A DNA stretch of 9,691 nucleotides. Origin: Dehalococcoidia bacterium. GTDB lineage: Bacteria > Chloroflexota > Dehalococcoidia > Dehalococcoidales > RBG-16-60-22. The stretch's first letter is position 1. Every line of letters starts with the position of its first letter. Both the position numbers and the translations under genes were made by a program. The stretch spans positions 1 through 9,691 of the forward strand of contig JAUWYU010000043.1 in the NCBI GenBank assembly GCA_030615655.1, read 5' to 3'. Under the pieces are notes generated by a model, which did not search any database, had not been told where the DNA came from, and saw nothing but the letters and a program-made list of their open reading frames with translations. Of this stretch, positions 5,140 through 9,691 are shown in pieces.

Positions 5140-6200
5140 TACGGGTGGATATACTGATTACCATAGTTGCCTTCCTCGCCGTTCTGATAGTGCTTGTCCT
5201 GGCTCATGAGTGCGGGCACTTCTTTACCGCCAGAGCCACCGGCGTCAGGGTTGAGGAGTTCGGCCTCTTTTTCCCCCCGCGGCTTCTTAGTATAAAGCGT
5301 GGGGGAACGACATATTCCATAAATGCTCTACCTCTTGGTGGCTTTGTGAAGCTGGCGGGTGAGGAAGACCCGAATGTCCCGGGGAGCCTGGCAGGTAAAA
5401 GTTACTGGGTCAGGGTGTTGGTGCTCGCTTCCGGCTCGATTATGAATGCCATATTACCAATCCTCCTTTTTACCATTGCCTTTATGATTCCTCACAATGT
5501 TGTATCCGGCCAGGTGCTGGTGACAGAGGTAGCTGCCAACTCGCCGGCGGAGCAGGCGGGTATTGTAGTTGGTGATACCATACTCATGGTTGACGATAGG
5601 GAAATAAAGCATGACGGCGATGTGAGGCGATATATACTTCTCAATCTCGGCCAGGAGATTGACATACTTGTTGAGCACAGCGACGCGACTCGAGAGACTG
5701 TCCGGTTGACTCCAAGGTGGCGACCGCCAGAGGGGCAGGGAGCGGTAGGTATACTTCCTGTACTGTTGGAGCCGACCAGTAGTTCTGAAAGCTATCCATT
5801 CTGGGAAGCGATACCCATGAGTGTAAGTGAATGCATTGAGACTTATATGGTGTATAAAAACGCAATTATAGGCATGTTTACGGGTGTTGTACCGGTAGAC
5901 ATCCGCGGGCCAGTGGGTATCGCTCCGGTTGTCGGCGCAGTCGCCCGGAGTGGGATCAGCTATTTGCTGGATTTCGCTGCCTTTTTCAGTATGAACCTGG
6001 CTATAATCAATATCTTCCCGCTGCCGGCACTGGACGGGGGGCGTATTGCCTTCGTTCTGCTGGAGTGGATACGGCGAGGTAAGCGCATTTCCCCCAGAGT
6101 AGAGGGGATTGTGCACCTTATCGGCTTTATGACACTGATGGCGGCTATGCTCGCAATTACCTACAATGATATTGTTCGTCTTATAACCGGGGGGTTCTGA
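5136..6200 (+). CDS. rseP: RIP metalloprotease, site-2 protease family (RseP-like)
   Basis: Membrane zinc protease of family M50 that cleaves substrates within the bilayer, typically anti-sigma factors or signal-peptide remnants. It has 354 residues, with the first membrane helix carrying the zinc motif H24-E25-C26-G27-H28. The NALPLGGFVKLAGEED stretch near 65 is the conserved membrane-associated loop. A single PDZ domain spans about 120-205 (starting around GQVLVTEV). The third zinc ligand lies in NIFPLPALDGG with D300, and a last membrane helix covers about 322-345. The start is taken as TTG 5136, whose bases overlap the dxr stop (TTGA) and follow GGAG at 5128-5131. GTG 5145 is an alternative. 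It lies in the dxr-rseP-ispG operon, an arrangement common in Gram-positive-like bacteria, though its substrate is unknown. Confidence 0.95.
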   Translation: MIRVDILITIVAFLAVLIVLVLAHECGHFFTARATGVRVEEFGLFFPPRLLSIKRGGTTYSINALPLGGFVKLAGEEDPNVPGSLAGKSYWVRVLVLASGSIMNAILPILLFTIAFMIPHNVVSGQVLVTEVAANSPAEQAGIVVGDTILMVDDREIKHDGDVRRYILLNLGQEIDILVEHSDATRETVRLTPRWRPPEGQGAVGILPVLLEPTSSSESYPFWEAIPMSVSECIETYMVYKNAIIGMFTGVVPVDIRGPVGIAPVVGAVARSGISYLLDFAAFFSMNLAIINIFPLPALDGGRIAFVLLEWIRRGKRISPRVEGIVHLIGFMTLMAAMLAITYNDIVRLITGGF

Positions 6201-6204
6201 TACC

Positions 6205-7251
6205 ATGAAGTCGCGGCGAATGAGCAGGGCGATTCAAATTGGCGGGGTAACCATCGGCGGCGGCGCTCCCATCGTGGTGCAGTCGATGACCAAGACCGAT
6301 ACCCGCGATGCCAGAGCCACCATCGAGCAGATTAAGGAGCTTGAAGACGGCGGCTGTGAACTGGTGCGGGTGGCCGTGCCCGATGACGCCGCCGCCCGCG
6401 CTATCGCGGCGATAAAGAAGGGCATTAAGATTCCGCTGGTCGCCGACATTCACTTCGACTACCGTCTGGCTTTGACGGCGCTGGAAGCCGGTGCTGACGG
6501 ACTTCGCCTCAATCCGGGCAATATCGGTGAGCCGGGGAAAGTAAAGGCGGTAGCCCTGGCGGCCAGGGAAAGGGGCGCGCCTGTCCGCATCGGGGTGAAT
6601 GCCGGCAGCCTGCCCGGGACCGGCAATCCTGATTTAACCATCGCCGAAAGGATGGTAGAGGCTGCTTTAGAGCAGATAAGCCTGCTGGAGAGCCTTGATT
6701 TCGACCTTATCAAGGTCTCACTGAAAGCTTTTGATGTGCCGACTACCATTGAAGCCTACCAGAGCATCGCGGAAAAGATGCCCTATCCCCTGCATATCGG
6801 CATTACCGAGGCGGGCACGCCCCGGACGGGCGTTATCCGCAGCACGGTCGGCATCGGCACTTTACTCTGGCTCGGCATCGGCGATACCATAAGAGTCTCG
6901 CTGACCGCCCACCCCCGCGAAGAGGTAGTCGCCGCCTACGAAATATTGAAGAGTCTAAACCTGCGCCAGCGCGGGCCAATACTCGTAAGCTGCCCCACCT
7001 GTGGTCGCGCCGAGGTAGACGTGATAAAATTGGCCGAGGCGGTTGAGCAGCGGCTGATGAAAATCGGTAGGCCAATAAAAGTGGCGGTCATGGGCTGCGT
7101 GGTCAACGGCCCCGGCGAAGCTAAAGACGCCGACGTGGGCATCGCCTGCGGCAGGGGCAAGGGCGTTATCTTCAAGAAGGGGGAAAAGGTGGCGGTGGTG
7201 GCAGAAAAGAACTTTCTCACCGCCCTGATGAAAGAGGTAGAGGGGTTTTAG
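6205..7251 (+). CDS. ispG: 4-hydroxy-3-methylbut-2-en-1-yl diphosphate synthase, flavodoxin/ferredoxin type
   Basis: Late MEP-pathway enzyme that reductively opens methylerythritol cyclodiphosphate to HMBPP using a [4Fe-4S] cluster. At 348 residues it is the short bacterial two-domain form. An N-terminal TIM barrel (about 1-245) includes QSMTKTDTRD and the G-A-D-G-L-R-L-N-P-G-N-I-G segment. The C-terminal cluster domain has C263-P-T-C266-G and C298-V-V-N-G-P-G-E305. The three cysteines and the Glu are the expected cluster ligands. ATG 6205 starts four bases after the rseP stop, with a G-rich stretch at 6189-6194 as a possible ribosome-binding site. It needs reducing equivalents from a ferredoxin or flavodoxin. 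The ferredoxin at 2000-2218 is a candidate donor by proximity only. Confidence 0.98.
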   Translation: MKSRRMSRAIQIGGVTIGGGAPIVVQSMTKTDTRDARATIEQIKELEDGGCELVRVAVPDDAAARAIAAIKKGIKIPLVADIHFDYRLALTALEAGADGLRLNPGNIGEPGKVKAVALAARERGAPVRIGVNAGSLPGTGNPDLTIAERMVEAALEQISLLESLDFDLIKVSLKAFDVPTTIEAYQSIAEKMPYPLHIGITEAGTPRTGVIRSTVGIGTLLWLGIGDTIRVSLTAHPREEVVAAYEILKSLNLRQRGPILVSCPTCGRAEVDVIKLAEAVEQRLMKIGRPIKVAVMGCVVNGPGEAKDADVGIACGRGKGVIFKKGEKVAVVAEKNFLTALMKEVEGF

Positions 7252-7253
7252 AG

Positions 7254-8297
7254 ATGGGAGATGGAACAGAAGCAAATCCTTATACCCGGGAAGATGTGCT
7301 CAGGCTGATAGAAGAAAATGGAGGAACAGCCGAGGAGCTTGACCTTTCAGGGAAGGTGTTTGAAAGGAGAATTGACCTCAAAGAATTTAGCTTAAGTGGG
7401 ATAATTCTTAAGGAAGCTTTTTTAGAGAATGCCCACCTTGAGGGGGCTGATTTAACTGATGCCTACCTTGAGGGGGCTGATTTAGAGTATGCCTACCTTG
7501 GAAGCGCTTTTTTAATGGGAACCCACCTTAAGAATGCTGACCTGTTTGAGGCTAATCTTGAGAATGCAAATCTAGCGACCGCTTATCTTGAAGGCGCTCG
7601 GTTGGACAATGCTCACCTTAGGGGTGCTTATTTATGGAGCGCCAACCTAAAACGGGCAGATTTAACTTATTGTGACCTACGAGGTCCTGAGACAAATCTC
7701 GTTGACGTTAACCTAGAAGGAGCAAGACTCTATGGTTGTGATCTCTCTCTGGCCAACATCGAAGGAATAAAATGGGGTTTTAAATATGTAGTGGCAGAGG
7801 AACACGAGTTTGAGAGTGAAAGGAACAAGGAGGAAAAGAGCGAGCTATTAAAAGAAGCAGTAAGCATATATCGCAACCTGAAAAAGTGGCATAGTGAACA
7901 TGGAATATATGATGTTGCCGGCGAGTTTTTCTTCAGGGAAATGACAGTTAAAAGAAAACAAATGAAATGGTGGCCAAAGCCTTGGAATAGAGCTTGGTCT
8001 AAGTTTCTTTCCCTCATCTGTGGCTACGGTGAGAGACCTTGGCAAGTAGCCGTATCAGCGGCCGCGGTAATATCAGTCGCAGCGCTTGTTTATTTTTTAA
8101 TAGGTTGGGTGTGGCAGTGGGGAGCTTTCTGGGGCAGTCTCTATTTTAGCGCGGTTTCCTTTACGGCTCTGGGTTACGGCAGCTGGGTAGGTACGACCAG
8201 CGATTTAATCAGGGGATTAGGCGCCGCCGAGTCTTTTCTCGGCGTTTTCATGATAGCGCTATTTCTGGTAACCTTTATACGTAAAATGACAAGATAA
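7254..8297 (+). CDS. Pentapeptide-repeat protein fused to a two-helix potassium-channel-like pore
   Basis: A 347-residue protein in four parts. Residues 1-34 are a short helical lead-in. Residues about 35-172 are tandem pentapeptides of the A(D/N/Y/H)LxG/N type, expected to fold as a right-handed quadrilateral beta-helix. Residues about 173-262 form a charged linker with a YRNLKKWHSEHG and GEFFFREM segment. The C-terminus has a membrane helix at about 265-287, a re-entrant pore-like segment with T304-A-L-G-Y-G309, and a second helix at about 322-342. The filter resembles the TxGYG signature of K+ channels (Ion_trans_2), but the usual acidic residue after GYG is Ser. ATG 7254 lies two bases after the ispG stop, so it is probably transcribed with ispG. 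AT content is higher than in ispG and 30-base DNA repeats are still visible. Ion conduction is inferred. Confidence 0.9.
   Translation: MGDGTEANPYTREDVLRLIEENGGTAEELDLSGKVFERRIDLKEFSLSGIILKEAFLENAHLEGADLTDAYLEGADLEYAYLGSAFLMGTHLKNADLFEANLENANLATAYLEGARLDNAHLRGAYLWSANLKRADLTYCDLRGPETNLVDVNLEGARLYGCDLSLANIEGIKWGFKYVVAEEHEFESERNKEEKSELLKEAVSIYRNLKKWHSEHGIYDVAGEFFFREMTVKRKQMKWWPKPWNRAWSKFLSLICGYGERPWQVAVSAAAVISVAALVYFLIGWVWQWGAFWGSLYFSAVSFTALGYGSWVGTTSDLIRGLGAAESFLGVFMIALFLVTFIRKMTR
7431..7501 (+). repeat. 30-base tandem repeat within the pentapeptide region
   Basis: The DNA at 7431-7460 and 7461-7490 matches at 25 of 30 bases, each unit starting GCCYACCTTGAGGGGGCTGA and encoding two pentapeptides. 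A third unit begins at 7491 with the same 11 bases and then diverges. DNA-level identity beyond the protein pattern suggests recent duplication within the gene. Confidence 0.8.
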
Positions 8298-8305
8298 AGC
8301 AGGGC

Positions 8306-8391
8306 AGTCCAAGAGGGGCGCAGCCCCTCTTCTATATCCTCCCCCTCTCCTTGATAGGAGAGGGGGACACAGGGGGTGAGGTAGATAAAGA
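8306..8391 (+). repeat. Dispersed double-hairpin intergenic repeat, copy 2
   Basis: An 86-base copy of the element at 3835-3930, same orientation. Hairpin A pairs AGAGGGGC (8312-8319) with GCCCCTCT (8323-8330), the loop differing by one base. Hairpin B pairs CCCCCTCTCC (8341-8350) with GGAGAGGGGG (8357-8366) around a 6-base loop. The GTGAGGTAGATAAAGA tail is identical. Most of the length difference is at the hairpin B loop, so stems are kept while the loop varies. It fills the space between the pentapeptide/channel gene (ends 8297) and the lipoprotein gene's ribosome-binding site (8401). Confidence 0.85.
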
Positions 8392-8412
8392 TAATTATAC
8401 AAGGAGGTTCTA

Positions 8413-9312
8413 ATGCGTAAGAAATTATTGTTAGCACTCGTAACGGCGGTATTTTTGCTCTCAGTCGCTCTGGTGGGGTGTCAGGGGGGCGGCATAGCGC
8501 AGGAGGAACACGATAGGGTAGTGGCTCAGCTTGAGAATGAGCAGGCGGAGGTCGCCGAGGCACAAACACAGCTCACCGGGGCGCAAAATGAACTGGACGA
8601 CCTGACAGCGGAAAAAGCAGCCGTCGATGCCGAGCTTGCTGCGGCCCAGGCTGAGCTTGCCACAGCCCAGGCCGAGATTCCTGTAGCCCAGGCAAGGATT
8701 GCCGAGCTGGAGGCGCAGGTCAGCAGCCTCAGAGAGCAGTATGAGCTGGTCGGGGAGACGGTCGCAGAAACGGTGGAGAAAATAGTAAAGTATTATCACG
8801 ACACGCACGTGTACACCGCCTATGATTTATTCGTCTGCGCCGACATGGCTGCAGAAATCTGGAACATGCTCGAAGCCCAGGGAATTAATTCAATAATGGT
8901 AGTGGGGAATAAGGATACAGCCATCGAGGATATCCTCCTTTCCAACCATACCTGGGTCCTGGCTGAGGTCGCCCCCGGAGAGTACCTGGCACTGGAGGCC
9001 ACCGGCGGCTATGTTGTTCTGGAGAGTGATAATCCGCTTTATTACAGGGGGTGGAGTTTTGATAGCCCTGCGGATATCAAGGATTATCAAAATCTGGTTA
9101 GGGAATATAATACCAGGGTCAGCATCCGGAATGAACTGGCTGCTGAAGATAGAGAAGTCGTTGACCTGTATAATCAGTCAACAAACCAGCAGGAAGCGGA
9201 CCAATTATTAGCGGTTCATGATAAACTGGCAGAGTTGATTTTACAACATGAATCCGTATTGATTAGCATTAAAGCTGAAATAGAAAGCCTGGCGACTGAA
9301 TGCGGTGGTTGA
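8413..9312 (+). CDS. Lipoprotein with coiled coil and transglutaminase-like domain
   Basis: A 299-residue exported lipoprotein. The N-terminus is a lipoprotein signal peptide: basic MRKK, a hydrophobic stretch, then L-V-G-C with the lipidated Cys at 23. Residues about 31-118 form a strongly predicted alanine/glutamate-rich coiled coil (repeated AQAEL-type heptads). After it, residues about 125-215 resemble a transglutaminase-like cysteine-peptidase core: C142 at the head of a helix (CADMAAEIWNMLEAQG), H179 in NHTWVLAEV, and E195 in ALEATGG, with C-H-E in the expected order and spacing. A helical charged C-terminus follows. ATG 8413 has a perfect AAGGAGG five bases upstream (8401-8407). It follows repeat copy 2 and precedes proS. 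Lipoprotein and coiled coil are seen clearly; the enzyme-like fold is inferred, and activity is unknown. Confidence 0.88.
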   Translation: MRKKLLLALVTAVFLLSVALVGCQGGGIAQEEHDRVVAQLENEQAEVAEAQTQLTGAQNELDDLTAEKAAVDAELAAAQAELATAQAEIPVAQARIAELEAQVSSLREQYELVGETVAETVEKIVKYYHDTHVYTAYDLFVCADMAAEIWNMLEAQGINSIMVVGNKDTAIEDILLSNHTWVLAEVAPGEYLALEATGGYVVLESDNPLYYRGWSFDSPADIKDYQNLVREYNTRVSIRNELAAEDREVVDLYNQSTNQQEADQLLAVHDKLAELILQHESVLISIKAEIESLATECGG

Positions 9313-9383
9313 GGATAATGCTCACAGATACGGTCGGTATCTAGATCAGGGTATTGAGAATAATAATATAATGGAGTAAGGAA

Positions 9384-9691
9384 GTGCGTGTATCAAAGCT
9401 GTTCGGGAAGACTCTAAGAGAGGTGCCCGCCGATGCGGATACAGTCAGCCACCAGCTACTGGTGAGGGCGGGGATGGTAAATCAACTGGTGGCCGGTGTC
9501 TATTCCTACCTGCCGCTGGGCTGGAGGGCGCTGAGGAAGATTGAAAATACCATCCGTGAGGAGATGGACAATGCCGGCGGCCAGGAAGTCAACCTGCCGG
9601 TGCTCCAGCCTTTCGAGATGTGGCAGCAGAGCGGCCGCGACCAGGCCCTGGGCAAGGTACTCTTCTCACTTTACGACCGCCGGGAGCGACG
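9384..9691 (+). CDS. proS: Prolyl-tRNA synthetase, 5' part (runs off the window)
   Basis: Class II aminoacyl-tRNA synthetase that charges tRNA-Pro with proline in the cytoplasm. Only the first 102 codons are present; the frame is open at the right edge. The start is GTG 9384, giving RVSKLFGKTLREVPADAD. GGAG at 9373-9376 lies seven bases upstream, with a further AAGGAA at 9378-9383. The visible part matches the family closely: a SHQLLVRAGMVNQLVAGVYS segment, LPLGWRALRKIE, then class II motif 1 around REEMDNAGGQEV and NLPVLQP, followed by the SGRD loop. It lies 71 bases after the lipoprotein gene. In Dehalococcoides-like genomes I recall proS following ispG directly, so the two genes between them here look inserted. 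Confidence 0.95.
   Translation, partial: MRVSKLFGKTLREVPADADTVSHQLLVRAGMVNQLVAGVYSYLPLGWRALRKIENTIREEMDNAGGQEVNLPVLQPFEMWQQSGRDQALGKVLFSLYDRRER

Noticed and set aside
5454..6206. Long minus-strand frame of 250 codons opposite rseP
   Set aside because: It is fully antisense to a clear RseP with all motifs, has no recognisable domain or ribosome-binding site, and is best explained by codon bias of the real gene.
6833..7275. Several overlapping minus-strand frames opposite ispG
   Set aside because: Antisense to the conserved IspG cluster domain, composition biased and with no family resemblance.
9310..9326. TGAG...CTCACA near the lipoprotein stop as a third Crp-like site
   Set aside because: The left half at the correct N6 spacing is GAGGA, which does not match TGNGA.
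9326..9342. Inverted repeat AGATAC/GTATCT before proS as a terminator or operator
   Set aside because: Only 6 bp with no following T-tract and no second copy in the window.
9367..9372. TATAAT just before proS as a promoter
   Set aside because: No -35 at a proper distance, and the implied start near 9379 would exclude the GGAG ribosome-binding site from the transcript.

Overview
This window looks like a chromosomal fragment of an uncultured bacterium, most likely a Dehalococcoidia-type Chloroflexota. The main evidence is the run dxr - rseP - ispG and then proS on one strand, which as I recall is also a linked order in Dehalococcoides relatives. Supporting signs are a Crp-type regulator beside a small ferredoxin, and a lipoprotein with a coiled coil. 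The taxonomic call is an inference from gene order and protein flavour; no marker gene was compared.

Region 1 (1-2630, + strand) is regulatory and redox. It begins with the end of a histidine-kinase-like protein that stops just after its H-box and has no ATPase domain. An OmpR/PhoB response regulator follows. Next is a Crp/Fnr-family regulator whose real start is probably ATG 1264, because a good sigma-70 promoter (TTGCCG-17-TATAAT) lies inside the longer reading frame. A small 2x[4Fe-4S] ferredoxin and a 78-residue Cys/His zinc-ribbon-like protein come after it. Both of these last genes have matching upstream modules: a Crp-like dyad TGNGA-N6-TCGCA centred about 41-42 bases before the predicted transcription start, then a TAGAAT -10 box. 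The regulator keeps the R-E-x3-R recognition-helix pattern of CRP, so a local Crp regulon is the most interesting regulatory reading of the window.

Region 2 (2631-3981) is an AT-richer accessory patch. It has two minus-strand genes, a 197-residue protein with one C-terminal membrane helix followed by a 104-residue very basic protein, plus a possible 33-codon remnant. An intergenic double-hairpin repeat follows.

Region 3 (3982-7251, + strand) is the housekeeping core: dxr and ispG of the MEP isoprenoid pathway, with the site-2 protease rseP between them and overlapping or very short junctions.

Region 4 (7254-9312) is cargo placed between ispG and proS. It holds a pentapeptide-repeat protein fused to a two-helix potassium-channel-like pore, a second copy of the double-hairpin repeat in the same orientation as the first, and a lipoprotein with a coiled coil and a transglutaminase-like Cys-His-Glu domain. 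The window ends inside proS, which starts at GTG 9384. No tRNA, rRNA, CRISPR array, transposase or integrase was seen.
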